Assembly: GCA_024743175.1 (NCBI GenBank)
Contig: JANSXA010000004.1
Span: 124,001 to 188,000, forward strand
Direction: 5' to 3'
Source of the DNA: Pseudomonadaceae bacterium
GTDB lineage: Bacteria; Pseudomonadota; Gammaproteobacteria; Pseudomonadales; Azotimanducaceae
DNA length: 64,000 nucleotides
Shown here: one piece after another, positions 1 through 9,924 of the stretch
Layout: every line of letters begins with the position of its first letter
How positions within the stretch are numbered: position 1 is the first letter of the stretch
Notes under the pieces: model-generated
Told to the model about the DNA's origin: nothing
The model's database searches: none
What the model saw: only the letters and a program-made list of their open reading frames with translations
Position numbers and translations under genes: made by a program

Positions 1-248
1 ACTGGCTCTGCGTTGGGTAACTCACTTCGTTTCATGCACACTTCTGCGGCTTCTCTGCGTGCCTGTCCCCAATCGACATCTGGCTTTTCCAGATAAAGAT
101 AAGGCGCGCCCATGGTCACAATGCCAGTAGTATCGTCTACGCCGAAAACCTCAGCAGTTTTGTTGGTCGGGATGGAGACGGGTAGATTGTAGGGGGTGCA
201 CGCAGCAAGCAGGCTTGTGCAGAATAGTGCTATTGATAACCTTCTCAC
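1..248 (-). CDS. partial putative lipoprotein (C-terminus beyond window)
   Basis: Reverse-strand reading from GTG at 248 gives (V/M)RRLSIALFCTSLLAACTPYNLPVSIPTNKTAEVFGVDDTTG...; lipobox LLAAC; runs off the left edge. Confidence 0.6.
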   Translation of the reverse strand, partial: MRRLSIALFCTSLLAACTPYNLPVSIPTNKTAEVFGVDDTTGIVTMGAPYLYLEKPDVDWGQARREAAEVCMKRSELPNAEP

Positions 249-328
249 ATCCACCCTCCCCTTAGTCGTCTCACTGATACCTTACCTCTCTGGGGTGCAG
301 TGTCAATCAATCGGGTAGTAGACTGACG

Positions 329-1048
329 ATGAGCGCTGGGACCGGTATCATGTCAGATATGGAAACAGTATTAATTACCGGTGCCAATCGAGGCATCGGC
401 CTGGCGCTGGTCTCACGCTACCTGGCTGCCGGAAATCATGTTGTGGCAACCTGCCGCGAACCGGATCTGGCCGTGGATCTGAAAAACCTGCAGGAGCAGA
501 GCGCAAAGCTTGAGGTTCTGCCCCTGGAAACTACCAGTGAAGCGCAAACCCGGCAGCTGGTGAGCCGCTTGTCGGGTCGTCGAATTGATGTGCTGATCAA
601 TAACGCAGGCGTTATGGGTGGCGACCAACAAGAGTTGCAGAACATGGATTACGCTGCCTGGCTTGATGCATTTGCGGTCAACACCATGGCTCCATTCCGC
701 CTGAGCGTAGCGTTGCTGGATAACCTGTTGGCGGCAGAGCGACCCCGGATCATTACTGTTTCCAGCCAGATGGGTGCACTGGCTCGTCAGAGCAAAGGTG
801 CCCTTATATATCGCAGCAGCAAAGCGGCAGTCAACAAAACCATGCAGGTGCTGGCATTAGAACTTGAAGCGCAAGGCATAATTGTCTGTCCGGTACACCC
901 GGGATGGGTGCAGACGGATATGGGTGGCGCCCAGGCTGACATAACTCCGGCACAAAGCGCTGATGGCCTTTACCAGCTGATTGATCAGTTGGACGCGTCA
1001 AAATCAGGACGATTCTGGAGCTATGACGGCAGCGAACACCCCTGGTAG
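329..1048 (+). CDS. SDR family NAD(P)-dependent oxidoreductase
   Basis: TGANRGIG nucleotide-binding motif, NNAGVM, YRSSKAAVN catalytic motif; true start may be 350 or 359. Confidence 0.9.
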   Translation: MSAGTGIMSDMETVLITGANRGIGLALVSRYLAAGNHVVATCREPDLAVDLKNLQEQSAKLEVLPLETTSEAQTRQLVSRLSGRRIDVLINNAGVMGGDQQELQNMDYAAWLDAFAVNTMAPFRLSVALLDNLLAAERPRIITVSSQMGALARQSKGALIYRSSKAAVNKTMQVLALELEAQGIIVCPVHPGWVQTDMGGAQADITPAQSADGLYQLIDQLDASKSGRFWSYDGSEHPW

Positions 1049-1063
1049 CGATTGCGGTTCATG

Positions 1064-2371
1064 TCAGGATTGTTCTGATAATTCTGTACGTATCTGTAGA
1101 TCGCCTTCCAGAGTTTTATGCACGGGGCAGCGATCCGCGATCTGCAACAGCCTGGCGCGTTCTGCGTCGCTGAGGTTACCTGTTAGTTTAATCGAGCGGC
1201 TCAAGACGTCCAGGCGCGCAGTCTGTTCGTCGCAATCCTCACAGTCTTGATTGTGCTCACGACTATGGCTGAGCGTGATGTCGACATCCTCCAACGGTAT
1301 CTTTTTGTGGTTCGCATACATGCGGATTGTCATGGATGTGCAGGTGCCCAGCGCCGCCAGCAGGTGTTCGTAAGGGTCCGGCCCCAAATTGTCGCCCCCT
1401 ACCTTTTTAGGCTCATCCGCCACCCACGCGTGGTCATCTGTTGCCACCTGGCGTAGAAATTTCTTGTTGGCTTCGCCAACCAGGACCTGGCCTTTTGCGA
1501 GAGCCTCCTTCTGATCATCCCGGCTCGTTGGAATATAGCGTTTCGCCCAGGCAGATATAACATCCGCTACATACTCAACATCTTCGGCGCGGGAGACAAG
1601 ATGGTCAGCGCCATCTAAAGAAACAAAGCTCTTCGGGTGTTTGGCCTGCTGGAAAATTTTACCCGCCTCATCAATCGATACAACGTTATCCAGAGGCGCA
1701 TGCAGCACCAGTAATGCACGCTTTAAACGTGACAACTTGTCGCTCACCTTGGCGTCAGTCAGGTCATTCACAAATTGCTGCTGAATCGGGAAAGTTTTCT
1801 GGCCTACGGTGAGACTGTAACTCGGGGTTGCTGCAGCGGGATCGTTCTCAAGATTCTGTAATAAATGTGCAGGTGTTGCTGGTGCGCCGATGGTGCACAC
1901 GGCCTTGCACTCCGGCACCTTTTCTGCGGCGGCCAGAACTGCGGCGCCACCCAGGCTGTGGCCAATCATCATTACCGGTGCCTGGTATGAGGCGCGCAGG
2001 AAATCGGCGGCTGCCAGCAGATCTTCAACATTTGAAGAGAAGTTGGTATTGGCAAAATCACCTTCCGAGTTACCCAGGCCCGTAAAATCAAAACGCAATA
2101 CAGCAAAGCCGTGGGCAGTGAGTGCACGGCTGATGCGGGATGCTGCGGCGATATTTTTGCCGCAGGTAAAGCAGTGGGCAAACAGAACATAGCCGCGCGG
2201 TTCAGGCTGGGCTGGTAGTGACAGCGCTGCGCTGAGTTGTTCACCTTGTATGTTGGGGAATTCGATTCTGAGCTGTTGCACGTTCACCTGCGTTGATTGT
2301 TTGTAGACTTTCTGAAACGGAACCATGAACGTGAGCTGGGGTTGGACGCAAGTTTTTTTGCGTACAGGCAA
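1064..2371 (-). CDS. bifunctional alpha/beta hydrolase / OsmC family protein
   Basis: N-terminal GHSLGG hydrolase motif; C-terminal OsmC-like GPDPYEHLLAALGTCTSMTIRMYA and CPVHKTLEG; likely start 2326. Confidence 0.88.
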   Translation of the reverse strand: MPVRKKTCVQPQLTFMVPFQKVYKQSTQVNVQQLRIEFPNIQGEQLSAALSLPAQPEPRGYVLFAHCFTCGKNIAAASRISRALTAHGFAVLRFDFTGLGNSEGDFANTNFSSNVEDLLAAADFLRASYQAPVMMIGHSLGGAAVLAAAEKVPECKAVCTIGAPATPAHLLQNLENDPAAATPSYSLTVGQKTFPIQQQFVNDLTDAKVSDKLSRLKRALLVLHAPLDNVVSIDEAGKIFQQAKHPKSFVSLDGADHLVSRAEDVEYVADVISAWAKRYIPTSRDDQKEALAKGQVLVGEANKKFLRQVATDDHAWVADEPKKVGGDNLGPDPYEHLLAALGTCTSMTIRMYANHKKIPLEDVDITLSHSREHNQDCEDCDEQTARLDVLSRSIKLTGNLSDAERARLLQIADRCPVHKTLEGDLQIRTELSEQS

Positions 2372-2415
2372 TGCTTGCCGCTACCCTTGTGCCCCCTGCG
2401 TGACCGAAGAACCTG

Positions 2416-2997
2416 TTGGCTAAACTTTATTTTTATTATTCATCGATGAACGCCGGTAAATCCACCGCGCTGCTGCAATCCAGCTACAACTACCGTGAGC
2501 GGGGCATGCACACGCTGATCCTCACGCCGGAGTTTGATGATCGCTTTGGTGTAGGCCGGGTCACTTCGCGCATAGGTATTGATGCACCGGCTTCCACTTT
2601 TAAAGAGGCGGATAACCTCTTTTCCGTAGTGGAAAAGCATCATCAGCAAAAGACCCTGCACTGTGTGCTGATAGATGAAGCGCAGTTTCTCACCAAACAA
2701 CAGGTGTTTGAATTAGGCGAGGTGGTTGATCAGTTAAAGATTCCCGTGTTGGCCTATGGGTTACGCACCGACTTTCGTGGTGAACCCTTTGTTGGCAGTC
2801 AGTATCTTCTGGCCTGGGCGGATAATCTCGAAGAGATCAAGGCTATTTGTCACTGTGGTAAAAAAGCCACCATGGTGATCCGCGCAGATGATCAGGGGCG
2901 GGCGCTGAAAGACGGCTCGCAAGTGGAGATTGGTGGCAACGACCGTTATATCTCGCTGTGTCGGGCACACTTCAAGGACAGTTTTCAAAATGCATAA
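2416..2997 (+). CDS. tdk: thymidine kinase
   Basis: [25 protein letters not shown]-loop, DEAQFLT, YGLRTDF, Cys zinc motif; TTG start. Confidence 0.93.
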   Translation: MAKLYFYYSSMNAGKSTALLQSSYNYRERGMHTLILTPEFDDRFGVGRVTSRIGIDAPASTFKEADNLFSVVEKHHQQKTLHCVLIDEAQFLTKQQVFELGEVVDQLKIPVLAYGLRTDFRGEPFVGSQYLLAWADNLEEIKAICHCGKKATMVIRADDQGRALKDGSQVEIGGNDRYISLCRAHFKDSFQNA

Positions 2998-3066
2998 GCA
3001 TCCTGGCGTGTGCAAGCCGGCTTATTCTTCGTACACTGGTCGCTCGAAATAGTTTAAGAAAATAAA

Positions 3067-3909
3067 ATGACTGAATCCTCTAGCTATGAGCCACCAAAGG
3101 TCTGGACATGGGACACGGAGAGCGGCGGCCGGTTTGCGAATATCAATCGTCCAATCGCCGGTCCTACTCATGATCAGGCATTGCCGGTGGGCGATAATCC
3201 ACTGCAGCTCTATTCTCTGGCGACGCCAAATGGTGTGAAAGTGACAGTGTTGTTGGAAGAACTGTTGGCGCTGGGTCACAGTGGTGCGGAATACGATGCG
3301 TATACCATCAATATTGGAGAAGGCGCCCAATTCAGCAGTGGCTTTGTCGATGTTAACCCGAACTCAAAAATCCCTGCACTGTTGGATACAACCACATCGC
3401 CAGCAACCCGTGTGTTTGAGTCCGGAGCTATTCTCGTCTACCTGGCGGAAAAATTCGGCGCGTTTCTGCCGACAGATCCCAGTGCCCGTGCTGAATGTAT
3501 GTCCTGGTTGTTCTGGCAGATGGGCAGCGCCCCTTATCTCGGTGGCGGATTCGGGCACTTTTATGCCTATGCGCCCGAGAAGTATGAATATCCAATCAAC
3601 CGTTTTGCCATGGAAGTCAAACGTCAGCTTGATGTTCTGAACCGGAATCTGGCGGAACGTGAGTTCCTCTGCGGCGACGAATACAACATCTCTGATATGG
3701 CGAACTACGCCTGGTACGGCAACCTGGTGATTGGCGAGATTTATTCCGCTCAGGAGTTTCTGGATACTGCGTCCTACACTCACGTTGCAAGGTGGGCGCG
3801 ACAGATTGATGAGCGGCCTGCGGTGAAACGCGGCAAGCGTGTTAACAAAGCCTGGGGCCCGGAAGAAGAACAGGTGATCGAGCGACACAGCGCGAGCGAT
3901 CTGGATTAG
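3067..3909 (+). CDS. yghU: glutathione S-transferase, YghU-like (glutathione-dependent disulfide-bond oxidoreductase)
   Basis: Sequence resembles YghU: PLQLYSLATPNGVKVTVLLEEL, FVDVNPNSKIPALLD, GSAPYLGGGFGHFY. Confidence 0.88.
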   Translation: MTESSSYEPPKVWTWDTESGGRFANINRPIAGPTHDQALPVGDNPLQLYSLATPNGVKVTVLLEELLALGHSGAEYDAYTINIGEGAQFSSGFVDVNPNSKIPALLDTTTSPATRVFESGAILVYLAEKFGAFLPTDPSARAECMSWLFWQMGSAPYLGGGFGHFYAYAPEKYEYPINRFAMEVKRQLDVLNRNLAEREFLCGDEYNISDMANYAWYGNLVIGEIYSAQEFLDTASYTHVARWARQIDERPAVKRGKRVNKAWGPEEEQVIERHSASDLD

Positions 3910-3920
3910 CCTTCGAGCCA

Positions 3921-3948
3921 TACAGGCTGGGACTTCTCCCAGCCTGTA
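3921..3948. terminator. perfect hairpin between convergent genes, candidate bidirectional terminator
   Basis: TACAGGCTGGGA-CTTC-TCCCAGCCTGTA, 12-bp perfect stem, 4-nt loop. Confidence 0.6.
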
Positions 3949-3961
3949 AAGAACTCAGAAC

Positions 3962-6019
3962 TCAGAATTCGAAGCGAAGGCCTGCTTCGATGGTTCTGCC
4001 GGGTGCGGGGGCGAAGTCTTTGATGAAAGACGTATGGTAACGCTGTTCATCGTCGGTCAGATTTTTGCCGTTTACAAACAGGTTCAAGCTGCCGTCTGCA
4101 ACGGGGATTTCCATACCAATATAGGCACGCAGATCGTTGTAGCTGTCTGTCACAAACTCACGATCAGAAACGTCACTTTGTTTATTTACATTCAGGTAGT
4201 CCAGTGACGCTGTGATCATGCCAAAGGTGGTTTCCACGCCTAAACCATAGCGCAGAGGTGGAATGCGTGGCAGATTATCGTTGCCGGATACATCAACTTC
4301 CGCATCAACCCAATCAAACATGCCTCGCAGCATAAGTTTGCCGTTATCCCACTGTGCTACACGCGCCGAAACTTCAACATCAATACCTGTAAAGGTTGCG
4401 TCTTCCTGTTGAAATGCAAAAACAGGTAAACCATCTTCGATATCGCCGGTGGCCTGTTCATAGATGAAATCAGAAAAGCGTGTGTAGTATGCGGTTGTGG
4501 AGACGTTCCAGGCTTCAGTGCGATAGCTGAGCGTTGCGGAGAGATTGGCTGCTGTTTCGCTGTCAAGGTCCGGGTCGCCCAACTCAAATGCATTGGTCAC
4601 CAGGTGTGGTCCATTGGAGTAAAGCTCCTCCGCCACTGGTGCGCGGGAGGAATAGTCTGCAAGCACGCCCAATGCCCAACCGCCATCAAATGGAATAACC
4701 AGTCCGATGGACGAGGCAAAAGGCGTAAAGTCCTCGTCAGGACCCACACTGGGCTCATGTTTCACACGGCCAATTCGAAAGCCGGTCTCCAGATCGAAAT
4801 TGTCGAACTCGCGTTCGCCAACCCAGAAAATGCCGGTGTCTGTGGTATCAACGGGTGGTACAAAAGCTTCCTCACCAACAGCAGAGAATTCTCTGTCAGT
4901 ATGCTGCAGACCAAACGCGCCACTCCATCTATCTTTTTCGTAAGTTAACTCACCACGCAGTTCCCAGGCTTCGTTAGTGAAGACTGAGCCAACCTCGCCG
5001 CTGGGTTCAATTTCAGCATGCTCATAGTCGTTGATGCCCAGGCGCAAATTCAAACTGGTGAAGTTGGCAAAAGGGTCTTTAACAGCCAGTTCAACGTCGG
5101 TTCGGGTTTGCTCCATGTCCAGCAGGGGTGTGCCCTCTCCCTCTTCTTCTTCGCCTTCCTCCTCTTCATGAGCATGTCCGCCTGGCAAACCATATTCCGC
5201 TTCCGTGCGGCTGACAGAGGCGCCAATCAAACCCCAGTCCGCGATGTAAGCTACACCGCCGGCGTAGGACTCAGAATCAAAAGCGCTACCCGGCAAAGTG
5301 CCTCGTGCTTCTTCTTCACTCTCGCCTTCTTCTTCCTCTTCAGAAGCACGAAGCCGTGCAGACTCCGCAAAGCCGGGGATGTCGTAGTCGTCGCCATCTT
5401 TCCAGGTGCCGTCCAGATGCCAGGCGATCTGACCTATACTGCCGTTTAACTTTGCGGCGGTTGTATTGCCGTCTGTGTTGTCGTTGTAGCGGGTTTCGAT
5501 TCCACCACTGACCGGTTTATCTGACAGGTTGTGTGGAATGCGCCCTGTGTGTACATCGACAACGCCACCAATGGCGCCTGATCCGTATAACAAAGCGCTG
5601 GAGCCTTTTAATACTTCCACTCGATCAGCAATGAAAGGTTCAACTGTGACAGCGTGGTCAGCACTGGTCACAGACACGTCTAAAGTATCGATGCGGTCTT
5701 CCATGATGCGCACGCGTGGTCCGCCGAGGCCGTGGATAACCGGCCGACCAACCGCATTACCAAATTGTGCCGAATGGATGCCGGGCTCCTGAGCAAGGGT
5801 TGCACCAATATTTGTGGCCAACTTACGTTGCAGTTCCGCACCCTCCAGCACCTTGCTGGCCTGGGACAGGCCCTCACCGCTTAAGGGGTGGGCAACGACA
5901 ATAATTTCCTCTAATACTTCCGGGGATGATTTTTCAAATTCTGCCTGGCTTGCGAAGCTGGTTAAGCTGACGGCAAGCAGACTTACGCCCACGCAGGGCG
6001 CAACTACTCTAAATTTCAC
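3962..6019 (-). CDS. TonB-dependent receptor, ZnuD-like with acidic/His-containing loops
   Basis: Signal peptide, plug domain (GLGGPRVRIMEDRIDTLDVS, GSGAIGGVVDV), C-terminal GLRFEF; tracts SEEEEEGESEEEARG and GGHAHEEEEGEEEEGEG. Confidence 0.88.
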   Translation of the reverse strand: MKFRVVAPCVGVSLLAVSLTSFASQAEFEKSSPEVLEEIIVVAHPLSGEGLSQASKVLEGAELQRKLATNIGATLAQEPGIHSAQFGNAVGRPVIHGLGGPRVRIMEDRIDTLDVSVTSADHAVTVEPFIADRVEVLKGSSALLYGSGAIGGVVDVHTGRIPHNLSDKPVSGGIETRYNDNTDGNTTAAKLNGSIGQIAWHLDGTWKDGDDYDIPGFAESARLRASEEEEEGESEEEARGTLPGSAFDSESYAGGVAYIADWGLIGASVSRTEAEYGLPGGHAHEEEEGEEEEGEGTPLLDMEQTRTDVELAVKDPFANFTSLNLRLGINDYEHAEIEPSGEVGSVFTNEAWELRGELTYEKDRWSGAFGLQHTDREFSAVGEEAFVPPVDTTDTGIFWVGEREFDNFDLETGFRIGRVKHEPSVGPDEDFTPFASSIGLVIPFDGGWALGVLADYSSRAPVAEELYSNGPHLVTNAFELGDPDLDSETAANLSATLSYRTEAWNVSTTAYYTRFSDFIYEQATGDIEDGLPVFAFQQEDATFTGIDVEVSARVAQWDNGKLMLRGMFDWVDAEVDVSGNDNLPRIPPLRYGLGVETTFGMITASLDYLNVNKQSDVSDREFVTDSYNDLRAYIGMEIPVADGSLNLFVNGKNLTDDEQRYHTSFIKDFAPAPGRTIEAGLRFEF

Positions 6020-6038
6020 GTGTAACTCCTAACAAAAG

Positions 6039-6059
6039 CGCAAACGTTTTCCGTTTGCG
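6039..6059. promoter_or_regulatory. inverted repeat upstream of TonB receptor, candidate operator
   Basis: CGCAAACG-TTTTC-CGTTTGCG, 8-bp perfect arms, 20 bp upstream of the receptor start codon. Confidence 0.4.
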
Positions 6060-6088
6060 TTTAGATCAATAAATTTATGTTTTGTTTG

Positions 6089-6388
6089 TTAGGGCGAAGG
6101 TGGGGCGCGGGACTGAAATGCCGGCCAGTGATCGGAAGACTGAATGCACGTCTGGAAGCTGATGTTCCAGGTGTGCGGGTGTTTTACTGTAGGTGTTTTT
6201 GCGGCCGCGCTGTCTGCAGCCGGGCTATGGTCGCCGTGTGCACAGATGACGCAGCTATTGAGATCGTCCGCTGAGTGAAAATGCTGTTGCGCCAGGGTCT
6301 GACTGGCAACCAGAACTAACAGCGCAGCGGCCAACAGATGCCGCAATCGGCAAAGTCGGTATGAGGGCTCGCTGTGTAATAAGTTCAT
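6089..6388 (-). CDS. small secreted/membrane protein, DUF2946-like
   Basis: Signal-like N-terminus, CVICAHGDH motif, C-terminal SRAPPSP; directly upstream of TonB receptor, same strand. Confidence 0.55.
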   Translation of the reverse strand: MNLLHSEPSYRLCRLRHLLAAALLVLVASQTLAQQHFHSADDLNSCVICAHGDHSPAADSAAAKTPTVKHPHTWNISFQTCIQSSDHWPAFQSRAPPSP

Positions 6389-6467
6389 GTTCACAACCTG
6401 ATAGTCTGCCAGAATTCGCTGCAATTTGTAGATCTGAATTTACCGAAGTTGAAAGTGGGAAAAACCA

Positions 6468-7331
6468 TCACGCATTCCTGTGTCTCATAACGACCTGTTG
6501 CAGGCGCTCAATCAGCGCCGCAGGTTTACCTTCGAACGTATCAGCCAGGCCAACAATATAAACACTGCGTTGAAACACAGGTGCATTCTTGACGACATGT
6601 ATTCGTTGCTCTGCAAGATCTCTGGTAAGCATCGGGCTTGCAAGATAGGTGCTGCCGCCATGGCTCAGCAGTAGCTGGTAAGCTGACATCGGCGAGTCTG
6701 TTTTCAGCCACAGATTGGTTGCAGCTTCCGGGTCCGCTTCCTGGGCGGCGATAAACGAAGTGCCCCAGTCAACCAGGATGTAATTCGAAGTTTCATTATC
6801 GCTGTGCAGGTTTTTAGCGGTGGTAACCAGCAACAGTTCGAAATCCGTGAGCTTTATGTGGCTCAGGTCCGGGGCCTGAGGCGGTTCGTAAACAATGCCC
6901 AGGTCAAGGGAGCGATCTCGAATGCGGCGGACGATTTCCAGGCTGCCCAGAGACTCGACCTGCAAGCGTGCCCTGGGCGCAGCATCTATCCGGTGCAGAT
7001 CGATCAGCCAGTTATCCAGATAAATTTCTCGCAGACTGGGTACACAGCCCAGTGCAACAAGTGCGTCAGCGGTGCCGCTATGACGAGTAGCCAGCATCGC
7101 GCGGGACCAGGACGCCAACATCGCCTCGGCATGAGGCAGCAGTTGATGGCCAGCCAGCGTGAGCTGAATATTGTTTCGCTCGCGCGTGAACAAAGGCTGT
7201 CCCAGCAACCCTTCCAACTGCTTGATACGCGCACTGACCGCAGCCTGGGTGACACATAGATGCTCCGATGCCCGTGCAAAGTGGCGGGTTCTATGCACCT
7301 CTACGAATGTGCGTATCAGCTCGATGTCCAT
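6468..7331 (-). CDS. LysR family transcriptional regulator, HdfR-like
   Basis: MDIELIRTFVEVHRTRHFARASEHLCVTQAAVSARIKQLEGLLGQPLFTRERN winged HTH. Confidence 0.92.
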   Translation of the reverse strand: MDIELIRTFVEVHRTRHFARASEHLCVTQAAVSARIKQLEGLLGQPLFTRERNNIQLTLAGHQLLPHAEAMLASWSRAMLATRHSGTADALVALGCVPSLREIYLDNWLIDLHRIDAAPRARLQVESLGSLEIVRRIRDRSLDLGIVYEPPQAPDLSHIKLTDFELLLVTTAKNLHSDNETSNYILVDWGTSFIAAQEADPEAATNLWLKTDSPMSAYQLLLSHGGSTYLASPMLTRDLAEQRIHVVKNAPVFQRSVYIVGLADTFEGKPAALIERLQQVVMRHRNA

Positions 7332-7495
7332 AACGAAAATTTATCAAAGTGGCCGATAGATATTGATTTATTGTTTGTTTAAAAGCGATTAAAAAATTCG
7401 TCCTGCTCTGCTGCCAGTCCGCACAGAGCAGCCCTGAAAGTCCCTTGGCAGGCAGTACCTGAAAGTATCAGCCTGCCCTTTTTTGGATGTGAATT

Positions 7496-7708
7496 ATGAG
7501 CCAAGAACCCTTGATTGATGACTTCGCAGATATGGATGACGAGCTGTCAGAATCGCTGCTGGCCCAGCTGGAAAATTTTGAAGCGCGGCACGCGTTGCAG
7601 CTGGAAGTAACGGGCCGACGAAAAAACGAAAAGCTGAGAATTCGGCGTCAGATTGAAGAGTGGAGTGACCTGCGCCGCCGTCGTGAGGAAACTGACTATC
7701 TGCACTGA
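7496..7708 (+). CDS. small conserved protein, PA3496-like
   Basis: 70 aa acidic N-terminus then RRKNEKLRIRRQIEEWSDLRRRRE; divergent from LysR gene. Confidence 0.55.
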   Translation: MSQEPLIDDFADMDDELSESLLAQLENFEARHALQLEVTGRRKNEKLRIRRQIEEWSDLRRRREETDYLH

Positions 7709-7770
7709 TTGTGTGAGCGTAGTTTTCCGCCGAAATCTGCCAGGCCGAGCTATCATAGCTAACCTGATGA

Positions 7771-9003
7771 TTGGTAGGGTTAGCTTGCATGCTCATGTTT
7801 GTGCTGGGGGCAATATTTGTCCTCAATCCGGTGCTGGGTCATTTCTGCAGGCGCCTGGGGATACCTGTGTCGGTGGGCTACATCATTGCCGGGCTTCTGC
7901 TCGGCGGGGTCCTGCGCCAGTTTGAACTGCAAACCACTGAATTCGACAGCGTGTTTGCGGCTCTGGCGAGCCTTGGTGTGGTTGCCTTGCTGTTCCGTGT
8001 CGGGCTGCGCAGTCATACCAGCGCCCTTCTGGAGAAACTGCCTGCTGCCAGCGTGATTTGGTTCTGTAATGTTGCGGGTAGCCTGTCCGTAGGATTTGTT
8101 GTTGCTTATTACCTGTTGGGTTGGTCAATTGAAACCAGTCTGATTATCGGCGTGGCTTTCAGTGCCACCAGTGTCGCAGTCTCTGTTGCCGTCTGGGACG
8201 AGGCGGGAAAGCTCGCCAGTGGTGAAGGGCAGATGTTAGTTGATGTCGCCGAGCTGGACGATTTGTCAGCGGCTGTGCTGCTTGCCATTCTTATCGGTGT
8301 GCTGCCCGCGATGCTCGCTGGATATGATGATCTGTGGCTGCAGGTTGGCTCTGCATCGTTGGTGATTCTCGGCAAACTCGCGCTGTTCATAGCAGGTTGT
8401 TACCTGTTTGCGTTTTTCATCGAAAAACGCTTTACCAGTTTCAATGCGCGCCTCAGCGAATCCGAATCGATCATGACCATATCAATACTGGGTGCCGGGC
8501 TGGCCATAGCGGCACTCGCTGACGCGTTAGGTTTTTCACTCGCTATAGGTGCCCTGTTCGCTGGTCTGGCTTTCAGCCGGGACCCTGATGCTGTGCGTAC
8601 AGATGGTCGCTTCAGCTATATTTATGATCTGCTGACACCGTTTTTCTTTATTCACATTGGTATGCAGACAGATGTCGGTTCGTTGCTCACAGCTATGGAT
8701 ATCGGGCTGGTGCTTTTTCTCGCCGCCGCCGGCATAAAGCTTGTCAGCACCGCTCTTCCAGCGCTGTTGTCAATGAATCGAACCCACGCACTTATGCTGG
8801 GGCTGAGCATGGTGCCGCGTGCAGAAATTGCGCTGGTCGTGATGTACACCTGTAGAGCCATCGACCCCGGGCTGGTGCCGGATGATGTGTTTGCCAGTAT
8901 GGTTCTGGTGTCGTTAGGCACCTGTATTCTAGCGCCGGTGATATTGAGGAAAATGTTGTCTGTGCAAGGATATGGTAGTTTGTCTGGAACCAACAAACAG
9001 TAG
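7771..9003 (+). CDS. CPA2-type cation:proton antiporter (Kef-like membrane domain)
   Basis: Multiple TM helices, GAIFVLNPVLGHFCRRLGIPVSVGYIIAGLLLG, SATSVAVSVAVWDE, ALGFSLAIGALFAGLAFS. Confidence 0.88.
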   Translation: MVGLACMLMFVLGAIFVLNPVLGHFCRRLGIPVSVGYIIAGLLLGGVLRQFELQTTEFDSVFAALASLGVVALLFRVGLRSHTSALLEKLPAASVIWFCNVAGSLSVGFVVAYYLLGWSIETSLIIGVAFSATSVAVSVAVWDEAGKLASGEGQMLVDVAELDDLSAAVLLAILIGVLPAMLAGYDDLWLQVGSASLVILGKLALFIAGCYLFAFFIEKRFTSFNARLSESESIMTISILGAGLAIAALADALGFSLAIGALFAGLAFSRDPDAVRTDGRFSYIYDLLTPFFFIHIGMQTDVGSLLTAMDIGLVLFLAAAGIKLVSTALPALLSMNRTHALMLGLSMVPRAEIALVVMYTCRAIDPGLVPDDVFASMVLVSLGTCILAPVILRKMLSVQGYGSLSGTNKQ

Positions 9004-9012
9004 AGAAGCGCG

Positions 9013-9912
9013 ATGACAACCCAGGCAGCCATCGGCAAGGTGGCGGGAATCTATCGATATCCGGTTAAGTCGATGGCGGGAGAATCACTTATAGAAGCCA
9101 CGCTGACAACAGCGGGACTGCTGGGGGATCGAGCCTACGCGTTGATTGACGTTGAAACAGGCCGGGTGGTGAGTGCAAAAAGCGTTAAGCATTTTCCAGA
9201 TGTCCTGTCGTGTCAGGCAAGCTTTGTGGAACCGCCCAGCATTGTTAACCCTCGACCCCAGGTGTACATAAAATTGCCGAATGGTGAGCAAGTGTGCAGT
9301 GGCGATGAAGATTGTGATGTATCGCTCTCCAGCTATTTTGGACGGCAAGTGAGGCTTGCATCATCGGCACCTGAAGACTTCACTATCGATCACTACTATC
9401 CGGATGTCAGTGGCGCGGACCCCGCGGGGAACGCGGACACAACACTCCCCCAACCTCTGGGTGCAGCGCTGTTTAAGGCCATGGGTGCTGATTCACCGGT
9501 ATCGCCGGAATCGTTTTTTGACGTGTTCCCTTTATCCGTGATTACCACATCCACACTTGATGAGCTGAAGCAGGCCAAACCTGACAGTAACTTTGATCAA
9601 CGCCGATTTCGCATGAATGTTGTCCTGAAGACCCGCGAAACCGGTTTTATAGAAAACGACTGGATCGGCGCAGCGCTGGCGGTAGGCGATGTAGCGAGAC
9701 TTATGGTTACCATGGCGGACCCGCGCTGCGTCATGACCACACTCGCCCAGCCAGGTATCGAGCAGGATATCGATGTCCTGAAGACCCTGGTCAAAATCAA
9801 TCGAATCCAGGTGGGCGACGCCGGCTTGTATCCGGTGGCAGGGGTCTACGCAGCGGTGACGGGTGCGGGTGACATTCAAGTGGGTGATGGTGTGGTGAGC
9901 AATGCCACTTAG
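9013..9912 (+). CDS. MOSC domain-containing protein
   Basis: IYRYPVKSMAGESL and GDRAYALID (MOSC N-terminal), FRMNVVL...F.ENDWIGA, DPRCVMTT. Confidence 0.88.
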   Translation: MTTQAAIGKVAGIYRYPVKSMAGESLIEATLTTAGLLGDRAYALIDVETGRVVSAKSVKHFPDVLSCQASFVEPPSIVNPRPQVYIKLPNGEQVCSGDEDCDVSLSSYFGRQVRLASSAPEDFTIDHYYPDVSGADPAGNADTTLPQPLGAALFKAMGADSPVSPESFFDVFPLSVITTSTLDELKQAKPDSNFDQRRFRMNVVLKTRETGFIENDWIGAALAVGDVARLMVTMADPRCVMTTLAQPGIEQDIDVLKTLVKINRIQVGDAGLYPVAGVYAAVTGAGDIQVGDGVVSNAT

Positions 9913-9924
9913 TCTTTTGTAGAA

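Noticed and set aside
4604-4948. ORFs antisense to the TonB receptor (4604..4948, 5018..5449, 5529..5792)
   Set aside because: Fully inside a convincing receptor gene on the other strand; compositions look like shadow ORFs with no recognisable motif
7494-7826. ORF 7494..7826 minus opposite the small PA3496-like gene
   Set aside because: The plus-strand 7496 ORF has more plausible composition and context; minus ORF has no recognisable features
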